From Streptosporangiales bacterium (GTDB lineage Bacteria > Actinomycetota > Actinomycetes > Streptosporangiales > WHST01): a DNA stretch of 35,071 bases. A program made the translations under genes and the position numbers. Positions 1 to 7,780 of this stretch are shown one piece after another (within the stretch, counting starts at the first letter, position 1; the number at the start of each line of letters is the position of its first letter). The notes under the pieces were generated by a model. The model worked only from the letters and a program-made list of their open reading frames with translations, had not been told where the DNA came from and made no database searches. The DNA is taken from positions 1-35,071 of the forward strand of contig WHST01000070.1 in assembly GCA_009379955.1 (NCBI GenBank), given 5' to 3'.

Positions 1-101
1 AAAGCCTGCGAGGACTTCGCCCGCCGAGACCAGCCGATCAGTTGCTCCCGCTCGGCACCGGTCAACACCAACTCCGCCTTCGGACGCCCAGTTCTCGGCA
101 T
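1..101 (-). CDS. IS630-family transposase, N-terminal fragment (runs off window)
   Basis: Only the first 33 codons are inside the window, reading from ATG at 101-99 toward position 1. The peptide begins MPRTGRPKAELVLTGAERE and continues with LIGWSRRAKSSQA. This matches the usual start of actinobacterial IS630-type transposases, where a GRPK-x-ELVL segment precedes the helix-turn-helix and the WSRRAKSSQ segment. GGTGGTGG lies just upstream as a weak ribosome binding site. The DDE catalytic domain would lie outside the window, so it cannot be judged whether the gene is intact. The family call rests on recognition of this short N-terminus. Confidence 0.7.
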   Translation of the reverse strand, partial: MPRTGRPKAELVLTGAEREQLIGWSRRAKSSQA

Positions 102-149
102 GCCACCACCATACCGACTTAACCTACGAATTAACGACGGGCGACACTA
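1..149 (-). mobile_element. Right end of an IS630-like insertion sequence
   Basis: The DNA between the transposase start (101) and about position 149 is the presumed element end. At 145-154 the sequence ACACTAGTGT is palindromic and contains CTAG. IS630-type elements insert at TA, often within CTAG, and duplicate the TA. I infer that TA at 148-149 is the target duplication and that the terminal repeat begins on its left side. The other end is outside the window, so neither the inverted repeat nor the TA duplication can be confirmed here. Confidence 0.45.
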
Positions 150-1114
150 GTGTCCCGCCGGCCGGCGAGCGCCATCATCGCGAGGATGTCGTAGACCAGG
201 GTCGCACCGGCCAGGGCCGTGATCTCGCCGTGGTCGTACGCGGGGGACACCTCGACGAGGTCGGCCGCGACGATCGGCAGGTCGCGGAGCCGGCGCAGCA
301 GGCCGAGCAGCTCCCTGGACGTGAAGCCGCCCATCTCCGGGGTGCCGGTCCCCGGCGCGAAGGCGGGGTCGAGGACGTCGACGTCGATCGAGAGGTAGAC
401 GGGGCAGCCGCCCGTGCGGTCGTGGATGTGCTGGGCGATCTGCTCGGCGCCGAGGGTGTCGAGGTCGGCGGCGCGGAAGATGCGGAAGCCGAACGCGGCG
501 TCGTCGTCGAGGTCCTGGGGCGAGTAGAGGGGGCCGCGGATGCCGACGTGGGTCGACCGGTCGCGTTGCAGCAGGCCCTCCTCGAACGCCCGCCGGAAGA
601 TCGTGCCGTGGGTCACCGGGGCGCCGAAGTAGGTGTCCCAGGTATCGAGGTGGGCGTCGAAGTGCACCAGCGCGAGCGGGCCGTGCACCTCGCTGGCGGC
701 CCGCAGCATGGGCAGCGCGACGGTGTGGTCGCCGCCGATGGTGACGAGTCGCCGCCGCGCGTCGACGAGGTCACGTCCGGCGCGGTACGTCGTCGCGACC
801 GCGTCGTCGATGCTGAAGGGGTTGCACGGCACGTCGCCGGCGTCGACGACCTGCACGCCGGCGAACGGTGCGACGTCGAGGTCCGGGTGGTAGGCCGGTC
901 GCAGGTGCCGGGAGGCGGTCCTGATCGCGAGCGGGCCGAACCGCGCGCCCGGCCGGTACGACGTGCCACCGTCGAACGGTGCGCCCACCACAGCGATGTC
1001 GTAGTCGGTCACCGCGTCGATGGACGGGATGCGGGCGAACGTCGAGGCGCCCGCGAAGCGCGGGACCTGCGTGCCGTCCACGGGTCCGACCGGGCCGGCG
1101 GAGGCGGACGTCAT
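131..1114 (-). CDS. Agmatinase-family ureohydrolase (agmatinase, guanidinobutyrase or similar)
   Basis: A 327-residue enzyme of the arginase/agmatinase fold, predicted to hydrolyse a guanidino compound to urea and an amine with a binuclear Mn centre. Metal-binding motifs are all present: GGDHT (127-131), DAHLDTWD (153-160) and SIDVDVLDP (242-250). THGTIFRRAFEEG (168-180) is the substrate-loop region typical of agmatinase/guanidinobutyrase members. The ATG at 1114-1112 overlaps the stop of the upstream DUF1989 gene (ATGA), so the genes are probably translationally coupled. The reading frame stays open upstream to 1576, but that part is out-of-frame DUF1989 coding. The last residues (about TSVARR) look unnatural and may be encoded by the adjacent IS630 end. 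Exact substrate (agmatine, 4-guanidinobutyrate or guanidine) cannot be read from the sequence. Confidence 0.88.
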   Translation of the reverse strand: MTSASAGPVGPVDGTQVPRFAGASTFARIPSIDAVTDYDIAVVGAPFDGGTSYRPGARFGPLAIRTASRHLRPAYHPDLDVAPFAGVQVVDAGDVPCNPFSIDDAVATTYRAGRDLVDARRRLVTIGGDHTVALPMLRAASEVHGPLALVHFDAHLDTWDTYFGAPVTHGTIFRRAFEEGLLQRDRSTHVGIRGPLYSPQDLDDDAAFGFRIFRAADLDTLGAEQIAQHIHDRTGGCPVYLSIDVDVLDPAFAPGTGTPEMGGFTSRELLGLLRRLRDLPIVAADLVEVSPAYDHGEITALAGATLVYDILAMMALAGRRDTSVARR

Positions 1115-1710
1115 GCGCCCTCGCGCTCGGCGACGCTGACCTGGATCGGGGACGGTGACCAGCCGTTGCACGGGTTCTGGTCCTGCGGGCACGCGGTGAC
1201 GACCACGAGGACGTCGACCAGTGCGGTGAACGACGCGCGGTCGCCGGCGCGGCTGCGCGGCTCCAGCGTCTCGATCGAGCCGTCGGGTCGGATCTCGGAG
1301 TTCTGGAACACGTTGACGGGATCGGGCAAGCGATGCGCCGGGATCCCGTACGGGACAAGGGCTTCGGTCATCGCGTCGCGGCAGTTCGGGTGGTCGGGCA
1401 GACCGAAGTCGCCCCGGTAGCGCTCGGCGTCGCACATCGCGAACGCCATGTCGTGCACGCCGACGTCGTCGTGGCGCAGGCGCAGGATCGGCTGCCGGAC
1501 GTTCGTCAGCAGCTCGTCGCCCTGCCGCAGCCGGAAGCGTCCGAGTGACGAGCGGGTGTGCGTCGGCGACAGCCACTCGACGTCCGGGTCGGCGGCGGTG
1601 AACGCGACCATGTCGGCGACCTGACTGCCGGCGACGTCGGTGATGTCGAGCGTCTGGCCGGCGTTCATCCGCAACGCGTGCGCCGTGCCCGGCTCGATGA
1701 CGTGGGTCAT
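1111..1710 (-). CDS. DUF1989 / urea carboxylase-associated family protein
   Basis: A 199-residue protein of the DUF1989 (YcgI, urea carboxylase-associated) family. Recognisable family features are the N-terminal segment GQTLDITDVAGSQVADMVAF, HPNCRDAMTEAL in the middle, NVFQNSEI, and the C-terminal cysteine motif TACPQDQNPCNGW. Members of this family occur in urea and guanidine degradation loci, where some act in pairs as carboxyguanidine deiminase subunits. Here only one copy is present and no urea carboxylase lies in the window. Start ATG at 1710 overlaps the MFS stop (ATGA), and its stop overlaps the agmatinase start. It is therefore the middle gene of a coupled three-gene operon. A role in processing the agmatinase-family substrate or product is inference. 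Confidence 0.85.
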   Translation of the reverse strand: MTHVIEPGTAHALRMNAGQTLDITDVAGSQVADMVAFTAADPDVEWLSPTHTRSSLGRFRLRQGDELLTNVRQPILRLRHDDVGVHDMAFAMCDAERYRGDFGLPDHPNCRDAMTEALVPYGIPAHRLPDPVNVFQNSEIRPDGSIETLEPRSRAGDRASFTALVDVLVVVTACPQDQNPCNGWSPSPIQVSVAEREGA

Positions 1711-3062
1711 GCCGTCCCTCCGGTAGCTGTCGCGGGCGCGGCGGCCGACACCTCGTCGAGCGACCTGCCCTTGGTCTCGGTCGCGAGGAAGATCGAGACG
1801 ACGAGACCGACGAGCGTCACGGCCGCCTCGACGAGCATGGTGATGCCGAGGCCGAATGCCTCCAGGAGGATGGGGACCAGGAACGTGCCGGCGGCGGCCC
1901 ACACCCGGCTGAACGCGGTGCCGACGCCGACGGCGGTCGCGCGGATGTGCGTGGGGAAGAGCTCCTGCGGATAGACCCATTCCAGGATGTTGGCGGCGCC
2001 GGCCGCGAGCGCGTAGATCGTGAACCCGGCGATGATCAGCGGCAGCGGCGCGCCCTCTCCCGGCACGAGAAGCGCGAGGCCGAGGGTCATGAAGACGAAG
2101 CCCCAGATGACCAGTGGACGGCGCCCGAAGCGATCGACCCAGTGCAGGCCGGGGAAGCATCCGACCAGGATGAGAGCGTTGATGACCACGGCGCCGACGT
2201 ACGTGATCAGGTGCGACTCGACGTCGAGCTGTTGCAGGATGACGGGACCGAACGTCGCGACGGCGTAGAGCGGGACGATCTGGCAGCCCCAGAAGACGCC
2301 GACGAAGATCGTGCGCTTCAGGTACACGCCGCGGAAGACCTCGCGCATGTCGGTCCGCGGCGGCTCGGCGGGCGCCTCCAGACGGTTCAGGTCGAGCCCG
2401 TAGACGCGCTTGACCACCTGCTTCGCCTCGTCGACCCTCCCCTTGAGGAGGAGCCAGCGCGGTGACTCGGGCGTCCCGATCCTGGCGAGCACGATCACCA
2501 GACCGAAGACGGCGGCGCTCGCGAGCATCAGGCGCCATCCGTACGGCTCGACGTTCGACAGGGCCCAACCGACGAGCGCGGCGACCAGGGCACCGGCCGA
2601 CCAGCTGGTGATCAGCGTGCCGAGCATCGCCCCGCGCCGGCGGACGGGGAGGAACTCCGCGAGCAGCGACGTCGCGATCGGGTAGTCCGCGCCGATGGCC
2701 ACGCCGAGCAGGAAGCGGGCGGCGATGAGCTGCCACGGCTCGGCCACGACCGCCGACAGCACCGACATCACCACGAGCGTCAGCAGGTTGATCGTGTACA
2801 TGATCTGCCGGCCGACCCGGTCCGTGACGTACCCGAAGAACAGCCCGCCGACGAAGATCCCGACGAGTGCCGCGGTGCCCACGAGGCCGGCCTGGTAGCC
2901 GGTCATGCCGAGCTGCGGCGTCATCTGCAGGAAGGCGAACCCGATGATCGTCAGGGCGTAGCCGTCGAGGAACGGACCGCCCCCGCACAGCACGATGAGC
3001 TTCTTGTGGAACCCACCGAGCGGCGCGCGGTCGATGGCTTCGAGTCCCGTTGCTCCGGACAC
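1707..3062 (-). CDS. MFS transporter, metabolite:H+ symporter (sugar-porter-like)
   Basis: About 451 residues with roughly twelve hydrophobic segments. Signature loops include GYVTDRVGRQ after the second membrane segment, WLLLKGRVDEAKQVV in the central loop, WVDRFGRRPLVIWG in the second half and a TETKGRSLDEV tail, as in the sugar/metabolite:H+ symporter branch of MFS. I place the start at GTG 3062-3060 because GGAGGG lies about 8 nt upstream; the frame is open to an ATG at 3152 but that stretch (Arg-rich) is not membrane-protein-like. First gene of the operon with DUF1989 and the agmatinase-family gene, so it probably imports their substrate. It diverges from a PucR-type regulator across about 110 bp. 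Confidence 0.85.
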   Translation of the reverse strand: MSGATGLEAIDRAPLGGFHKKLIVLCGGGPFLDGYALTIIGFAFLQMTPQLGMTGYQAGLVGTAALVGIFVGGLFFGYVTDRVGRQIMYTINLLTLVVMSVLSAVVAEPWQLIAARFLLGVAIGADYPIATSLLAEFLPVRRRGAMLGTLITSWSAGALVAALVGWALSNVEPYGWRLMLASAAVFGLVIVLARIGTPESPRWLLLKGRVDEAKQVVKRVYGLDLNRLEAPAEPPRTDMREVFRGVYLKRTIFVGVFWGCQIVPLYAVATFGPVILQQLDVESHLITYVGAVVINALILVGCFPGLHWVDRFGRRPLVIWGFVFMTLGLALLVPGEGAPLPLIIAGFTIYALAAGAANILEWVYPQELFPTHIRATAVGVGTAFSRVWAAAGTFLVPILLEAFGLGITMLVEAAVTLVGLVVSIFLATETKGRSLDEVSAAAPATATGGTA

Positions 3063-3171
3063 GGCGTGCTCCCTCCGCCTGCGCCGCCAGCTTGGGAGCT
3101 GGCACCGCGGAGAGCCATCCGACCTCGGCACGACATTGCCCGTACGCGTCATACCGTGGTACGGCTACGTC
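3063..3171. promoter_or_regulatory. Divergent intergenic region between MFS operon and PucR regulator
   Basis: This 109-bp gap must hold both promoters and probably the PucR operator. On the plus strand TACCGT (3152-3157) is a possible -10 hexamer 14 nt before the regulator start. GGAGGG for the MFS gene lies on the minus strand next to 3070. I see no clean -35 box and no convincing palindrome. Confidence 0.35.
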
Positions 3172-4683
3172 GTGCTCGCCGTCGGTGACCTCCTGGAGAT
3201 CCCGCACCTGCAGCTCGCGCTCCTCGCGGGCAGGTCGGGGCTCTCCCGGCCGGTCACCTGGGTGCACATCTCCGACCTGCCGAACCCCTGGGAGTGGCTG
3301 GGCGACGGCGAGCTGCTGGCCACCAACGGCCTCAGCCTGCCGGTGGACGGCGCCGCCCAGGCCGCGTTCCTCGAGACGCTCGACGCAGCGGGTGCGAGCG
3401 GCCTCGCCGTCGGCACGGACATGCCGTCCGCGCCGCCGCTGCGCCCCGAGCTCGGCGACGAGGCGGAGCGGCTGGAGATCCCGGTGCTGCTGGTCCCCTA
3501 CAGCGTGCCGTTCTCGGCGATCGTCCGCGCGGCCGCCGACGCCAACACCCGCGAGGAGGCCGCGCGGCTCACCAGGATCGCGCGGGTGTACGAGCTGCTG
3601 CGGGCGGCCATGGCCGGCGGTCGGTCGCGCCGTGGCGTGCTCCGCCGGCTCGGTGCGGAGCTGGACTGCCGCTTCTCGCTCGTCGACCCCGAGCTCGGCT
3701 CGGCGCTGCTGCCGGGAGAGGAGGCGAGTGAGCTGGCCGCCGAGCTGGCGGCGGAGTACGCGGGCCACGACGGTCGGCTCCCCGGCGCGGTCCACCTCGG
3801 TACGCCCGAGCGTCGCGGCATCGCCGTCGCGATCCCGGCGGAGCAGCCCGCGGCGCTGGTAGCCGAACCCGTCGGCGACCGGTTCCCCGACCTCGACCTG
3901 CTGCACCACGTCGCGACGGTCGGGTCACTCGAGCTGGCGGGGCTGCGGGCCGAGCGGGAGCGGATGCGGCGCCAGGGCGCCGAGCTGCTCGCCCGCCTCA
4001 TCGACGGCGTCGTCGACGACGCCGCCGCGCGGCGGGAGCTGCGGCGCTTCGGGCTGACCGTCGCCGAGGCGCTGGTCGTCGCGCTGCGCCGCGACGACCT
4101 CGACGAGGCGAGCGAGTCGCTGCACCACCAGTTCTCCCGGCGCGGCGTCGCGAACGCCATCCTCGGCAGGGACCCGCACCTCGTCGCGCTGCTCCCGTCG
4201 GCCGAGCGGCCGCTGGCGGCGGCGCTCGACTTCCTGACCGCTGCCGGGGTGCCGGCGGGTGTCAGCGCACCGCTGACGGCGTCGCGGCGGACGTCCGAGG
4301 CGGTGAGGGAGGCGACGTGGTCGCTGGGCATCGCCAAGGCGACGGGGGAGCGGGTCGTCCACTTCACCGAGGAGTCGACGCTGCTCCTGCCGCGGACGAT
4401 GGACGAGGCGGAGCTCATCGTCTCGCGGGTGCTCGGCCCGCTGCTGTCGTACGACAGGGACCACGACTCGCAGCTGCTGCGCACGCTCCGGGTGGTGCTG
4501 AACGCCGACAGGTCGTGGCGGGCCGCGGCCGAGGAGCTGCACGTGCACAAGCAGACGCTCGCCTACCGGATGCGCAGGATCGAGGAGCTCACCGGCCGCA
4601 ACCTGCGATCGACCGGGGACATCGGTGAGCTGTGGTTCGGCCTGCGCGCGTACGAGCTGACGCTCGGCGACGTCAGGAGGTGA
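3172..4683 (+). CDS. PucR-family transcriptional regulator
   Basis: About 503 residues. The N-terminal part (VGDLLEIPHLQLALLAGRSGLSRPVTWVHISDLPNPWEWLGDGELLATNG) is a PucR N-terminal domain. The C-terminal segment LLRTLRVVLNADRSWRAAAEELHVHKQTLAYRMRRIEELTGRN is the PucR-type helix-turn-helix (HTH_30). The family regulates purine, allantoin, amino-acid and other nitrogen catabolism. The start is uncertain: the frame is open to 2995, but that part overlaps the divergent MFS gene. GTG at 3172 places the PucR domain at the N-terminus, as usual. Divergence from the MFS/DUF1989/agmatinase operon makes it the likely local regulator, with the substrate as effector (inference). Its stop overlaps the convergent reductase gene by 11 bp. 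Confidence 0.87.
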   Translation: MLAVGDLLEIPHLQLALLAGRSGLSRPVTWVHISDLPNPWEWLGDGELLATNGLSLPVDGAAQAAFLETLDAAGASGLAVGTDMPSAPPLRPELGDEAERLEIPVLLVPYSVPFSAIVRAAADANTREEAARLTRIARVYELLRAAMAGGRSRRGVLRRLGAELDCRFSLVDPELGSALLPGEEASELAAELAAEYAGHDGRLPGAVHLGTPERRGIAVAIPAEQPAALVAEPVGDRFPDLDLLHHVATVGSLELAGLRAERERMRRQGAELLARLIDGVVDDAAARRELRRFGLTVAEALVVALRRDDLDEASESLHHQFSRRGVANAILGRDPHLVALLPSAERPLAAALDFLTAAGVPAGVSAPLTASRRTSEAVREATWSLGIAKATGERVVHFTEESTLLLPRTMDEAELIVSRVLGPLLSYDRDHDSQLLRTLRVVLNADRSWRAAAEELHVHKQTLAYRMRRIEELTGRNLRSTGDIGELWFGLRAYELTLGDVRR

Positions 4684-5233
4684 CGGCGTAGCGCATGTGC
4701 ACCACGCCGCTGCCGAAGCGCTGCTGGTGGAGCAGCTCGAGGGGCAGCTTCACGTGGAGGGGCAGGGCCGGCTTGCCGCCGCCGACGGAGACGGGATGCA
4801 GGAACAGGTGCACCTCGTCGACCAGGCCGGCGCGGAACGCGTGGGCGGCGAGGCCGGGACCGCCGATGCCGATGTCGTGCTCGGTGTCCGCCTTCAGCTT
4901 CCGCACCGCCGCGGGGTCGAACTCGCGCTCGAGCGTGGTGCGGGTGGTGGAGACGCTCGCCAACGTCGAGGAGTACACGATCTTGTCGGCGGCCTGCCAG
5001 ACGGCGGCGAAGTCGAGCGCGACGGCGGACAGGTCGGGGACGGTGTGGGCGGTCTCCCAGTAGACCATCATCTCGTACATGCGACGCCCGTACAGGTAGG
5101 TGCCCGCGCTGCGCTCGAGGTCGTTCACGAACGCGTGCAGCTCGTCGTCCGGCTCGGCCCAGTCGAAGGTGCCCGCCTCGTCCTCGATGTAGCCGTCGAG
5201 CGAGGTGATCGCGGCGTAGATCAGCTTGGCCAT
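4673..5233 (-). CDS. RibD/dihydrofolate-reductase-like family protein
   Basis: A 186-residue protein of the RibD C-terminal / DHFR-like superfamily, predicted to be an NADPH-dependent reductase of unknown substrate. It starts MAKLIYAAITSLDGYIEDEAG, has the nucleotide-binding LYGRRMYEMM segment, IGIGGPGLAAHAFRAGLVDEVHLFLHPV near the C-terminus and a typical length. This is the common stand-alone 'dihydrofolate reductase family protein', not a true FolA. ATG at 5233 has no Shine-Dalgarno but sits 7 nt after a TATCCT hexamer, so a leaderless mRNA is likely. It is divergent from an HxlR regulator with overlapping promoters, which suggests it is that regulator's target. Confidence 0.85.
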   Translation of the reverse strand: MAKLIYAAITSLDGYIEDEAGTFDWAEPDDELHAFVNDLERSAGTYLYGRRMYEMMVYWETAHTVPDLSAVALDFAAVWQAADKIVYSSTLASVSTTRTTLEREFDPAAVRKLKADTEHDIGIGGPGLAAHAFRAGLVDEVHLFLHPVSVGGGKPALPLHVKLPLELLHQQRFGSGVVHMRYAVTS

Positions 5234-5254
5234 GGAAAGGAGGATAGGTAAACT
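5226..5254 (+). promoter_or_regulatory. Promoter of the HxlR regulator gene
   Basis: TTGGCC (5226-5231), a 17-nt spacer and TAAACT (5249-5254) precede the regulator, which has GGAGG at 5278-5282, 4 nt before its ATG. The element overlaps the opposite promoter, so one bound regulator could block both. Confidence 0.45.
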
Positions 5255-5269
5255 GCTCCTGAAATGCAA
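5241..5269 (-). promoter_or_regulatory. Promoter of the RibD-like gene (leaderless)
   Basis: On the minus strand TTGCAT (5269-5264), a 17-nt spacer and TATCCT (5246-5241) are followed after 7 nt by the ATG. Transcription would start at or next to the start codon. It overlaps the divergent hxlR promoter. Confidence 0.5.
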
Positions 5270-5286
5270 TCAGTCTCGGAGGTCCG

Positions 5287-5796
5287 ATGACCGACGCTCA
5301 CCGCTCGGCGTGCCCGATCAACCTCTCCCTCGAGGTCTTCGGCGACAAGTGGAGCCTGCTCGTGCTGCGCGACATGATCTTCGGCGGCCGCCGGCACTTC
5401 CGCGAGCTGCTGAACGGGTCGCAGGAGCGGATCGCCTCCAACATCCTCACCAGCCGGCTGAGGTCGCTGGTCGAGACGGGCATGCTCACCAGGAGCGCCG
5501 ACCCCACCCACAAGCAGAAGGTGGTCTACAGCCTCACCGAGGCGTCGATCCAGCTGGTGCCGATCATGGCCGCGCTCGGCACCTGGGGGAGCGCCTGGCT
5601 GCCGGTCAGCGAGGACCAGTCGGTCCGGGCGCGCGTGCTCGAGGACGGCGGCCCGGCGATGTGGGACCGGTTCATGGCCGAGCTCCGCGAGGAGCACCTC
5701 GGCATCACCGCCGGGCCGCCTCCCGGCGGCGCGACCGTCCGCGACCGACTCCAGGAGGCCCACCTGTCGGTCATCGCCACGGTCACTCGGACCTGA
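5287..5796 (+). CDS. HxlR-family winged-helix transcriptional regulator
   Basis: 169 residues. The N-terminal 95 residues form an HxlR winged helix: [44 protein letters not shown] (recognition helix) and LVETGMLTR followed by the wing and YSLTEAS. Cys9 sits in the family's conserved N-terminal position, which in several members senses redox or electrophilic stress. The C-terminal 70 residues are a less conserved extension. ATG 5287 has GGAGG 4 nt upstream. It is divergent from the RibD-like gene. Its stop overlaps the convergent ppa gene by 14 bp. Confidence 0.88.
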   Translation: MTDAHRSACPINLSLEVFGDKWSLLVLRDMIFGGRRHFRELLNGSQERIASNILTSRLRSLVETGMLTRSADPTHKQKVVYSLTEASIQLVPIMAALGTWGSAWLPVSEDQSVRARVLEDGGPAMWDRFMAELREEHLGITAGPPPGGATVRDRLQEAHLSVIATVTRT

Positions 5797-6265
5797 GGCG
5801 GGCGCGGGACGCCTCGATCTCCTGCTCGGCCTCTGCGCGACCGACCCAGGTGGCGCCCTCGACCGACTTCGCCGGCTCGAGGTCCTTGTAGACCTCGAAG
5901 AAGTGCTGGATCTCCAGGCGGTCGAACTTCGGCACGTCGCCGATGTCGCGCAGCTTCTCCTGCCGCGGGTCGGTCGCGGGCACGCAGAGCACCTTGTCGT
6001 CCGGGCCCTTCTCGTCGGTCATCCGGAACATGCCGATCGCTCGGCACCTGATGAGGCAGCCGGGGAACGTCGGCTCCGGCAGCAGGACGAGCGCGTCGAG
6101 CGGGTCGCCGTCCTGGCCGAGGGTGTCCTCGATGAAGCCGTAGTCGGCCGGGTACTGCGTCGACGTGAAAAGGGTGCGGTCGAGCCGGATCCGGCCGGTC
6201 TCGTGGTCGACCTCGTACTTGTTCCGCTGACCCTTGGGGATCTCGATCAGCACGTCGAAGTCCAC
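5783..6265 (-). CDS. ppa: Inorganic pyrophosphatase (family I)
   Basis: A 160-residue soluble enzyme hydrolysing pyrophosphate to two phosphates, which pulls biosynthetic reactions forward. The N-terminus [19 protein letters not shown] and the signature [25 protein letters not shown] with its metal-binding aspartates are complete, as are [13 protein letters not shown] and VGR-A-EA near the C-terminus. GTG at 6265 is chosen because GGAGG lies 5 nt upstream and the next residues are the family N-terminus; the frame is open to 6376 without family sequence. Divergent from dacB, an arrangement common in actinomycetes. Confidence 0.95.
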   Translation of the reverse strand: MDFDVLIEIPKGQRNKYEVDHETGRIRLDRTLFTSTQYPADYGFIEDTLGQDGDPLDALVLLPEPTFPGCLIRCRAIGMFRMTDEKGPDDKVLCVPATDPRQEKLRDIGDVPKFDRLEIQHFFEVYKDLEPAKSVEGATWVGRAEAEQEIEASRARLRSE

Positions 6266-6351
6266 GCGGCCCTCCGTTCCTCGGCGTCTCGACTCAGGAA
6301 GGCTACCGTTACGACCTGCGACGGCCGACGAGGCGAGCGGACGGAGAAGCG

Positions 6352-7773
6352 TTGGGCACGGGCAGCTGGAAGCCACGGGTACGCCTCGCCGGCACCGTGG
6401 TGCTCGCGGTCGTCATCCTGCTCGCGCTGGTGGCCGGCGGCGCGGTCGCGATGTACAGCCCCGAACGCGTGCGCGCCCTCGCGGTCGAGTCGCCGAGCCC
6501 GACCCCCACCGTCCCCCGCCCGACGCCGACGACCGTCCCGCCGGTGCTGGCCACCCCGGCCACGACGGCGGCGCCGAGGGCCGCGAGCGTCGAGAGCCGG
6601 CTCGCCGGACTGCTGGGGGAGAGGTCGCTCGGCACCAGGTTCGGCGCGTACGTCGTCGACCCGGCGAACGAGCGGACGCTGCTCTCCCAGCGTGGCACGT
6701 CCGCGGTCACGCCGGCGTCGACGGCGAAGATCCCGACGAGCGTCGCCGCGCTCAGCGCGCTCGGCCCCGACACGAGGTTCACCACGACGGCGGTGCGGAG
6801 CGGGCAGAGCGTGGTCCTCGTCGGCGGCGGTGACCCCACCCTGCTCGGCCCGAAGAGGCAGCCGAAGCTGCCGGCGTACCCGAGCCTCGCCAGGCTCTCG
6901 ACGCTGGCGAAGGAGACGGCGAAGGCGCTCGGCGACAACGCCGGCACGGTGCGGGTGCGGATCGACGACAGCCTCTTCTCCGGCCCGCGCACCGGCCCGG
7001 GATGGAAGCCCAACTACGTGCCCGAGGGCAGCGTCGCCCCGGTGAGCGCCCTGACCATCGACCACGGGCGGTCCGACCCGCGCAAGGGCGGCCGGGTGTC
7101 CGACCCCGCGATGCTCGCCGGCAACGCGTTCCGCAGGCTGCTCGCGAACGAAGGCGTACGCGTCGCGGGCAAGGTCGGGCGCGCCGGCGCCGCGAAGGAC
7201 GCCGCCGAGCTCGCGTCGGTGCGGTCGCCGACGGTCGCCGAGCTCGTGGAGCTCACCCTCACCTACAGCGACAACGACGTCGCCGAGGCGCTCGCCCGCC
7301 ATGTCGCGCGCGCCGAGGGCGAGCCCGCGTCGTTCGCGGGCGTCGCGAGGGCCACCGGCAGGGTGCTCGCCGAGCTCGGGATCGGGTCGGGCATCACGCT
7401 CTACGACGGCAGCGGCCTGTCGACCAAGGACCGGGTGACGCCGCAGGGCCTCGCGCAGGTGCTGCAGCTCGTGGCGTCCGGCGAGCATCCCGACCTGAGT
7501 GCCGTGCTCAGCGGCATGCCGGTGGGCGGCTTCTCCGGCACCCTCGCCGACCGGTACGACCAGGCGGAGTCACAGGGTGGCGTCGGCGTCGTCCGTGCCA
7601 AGACCGGCACCCTCGACGGCGTGAGCAGCCTGGCCGGCTACGTCCAGGACGAGAACGGTCGCGTGCTGGTGTTCGCGTTCGTCGCCAACGGGATCCCGAA
7701 GAAGAAGGCGGGCGAGACGCGACCGACGCTCGACCGCCTCTCCGCGCGCCTCGCGACCTGCGGCTGCTCCTGA
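6352..7773 (+). CDS. dacB: D-alanyl-D-alanine carboxypeptidase/endopeptidase (PBP4, peptidase S13)
   Basis: 473 residues. Residues 12-34 form a signal/anchor helix, followed by a Pro/Thr-rich linker (about 46-75), then the S13 penicillin-binding domain. Active-site motifs are SxxK as STAK (123-126), SxN as SDN (306-308) and KTG (417-419). It would trim or cleave peptidoglycan peptide crosslinks outside the membrane. TTG 6352 is preferred as start because GGAG lies 5 nt upstream and it gives a full signal segment. Adjacent to ppa (divergent) and ending 7 bp before the convergent ParA gene. Confidence 0.92.
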   Translation: MGTGSWKPRVRLAGTVVLAVVILLALVAGGAVAMYSPERVRALAVESPSPTPTVPRPTPTTVPPVLATPATTAAPRAASVESRLAGLLGERSLGTRFGAYVVDPANERTLLSQRGTSAVTPASTAKIPTSVAALSALGPDTRFTTTAVRSGQSVVLVGGGDPTLLGPKRQPKLPAYPSLARLSTLAKETAKALGDNAGTVRVRIDDSLFSGPRTGPGWKPNYVPEGSVAPVSALTIDHGRSDPRKGGRVSDPAMLAGNAFRRLLANEGVRVAGKVGRAGAAKDAAELASVRSPTVAELVELTLTYSDNDVAEALARHVARAEGEPASFAGVARATGRVLAELGIGSGITLYDGSGLSTKDRVTPQGLAQVLQLVASGEHPDLSAVLSGMPVGGFSGTLADRYDQAESQGGVGVVRAKTGTLDGVSSLAGYVQDENGRVLVFAFVANGIPKKKAGETRPTLDRLSARLATCGCS

Positions 7774-7780
7774 CCGGCGG

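Noticed and set aside
1111-3909. Long open frame of about 930 codons on the minus strand
   Set aside because: Only its last 199 codons (DUF1989) resemble a protein family. The rest runs out of frame through the MFS gene and is the Arg/Asp-rich sequence typical of shadow frames in GC-rich DNA.
4673-5233. RibD-like gene as dihydrofolate reductase (folA) of the nearby folate cluster
   Set aside because: Sequence is of the stand-alone RibD C-terminal type, lacking FolA motifs, and it is paired with an HxlR regulator about 9 kb from folE.
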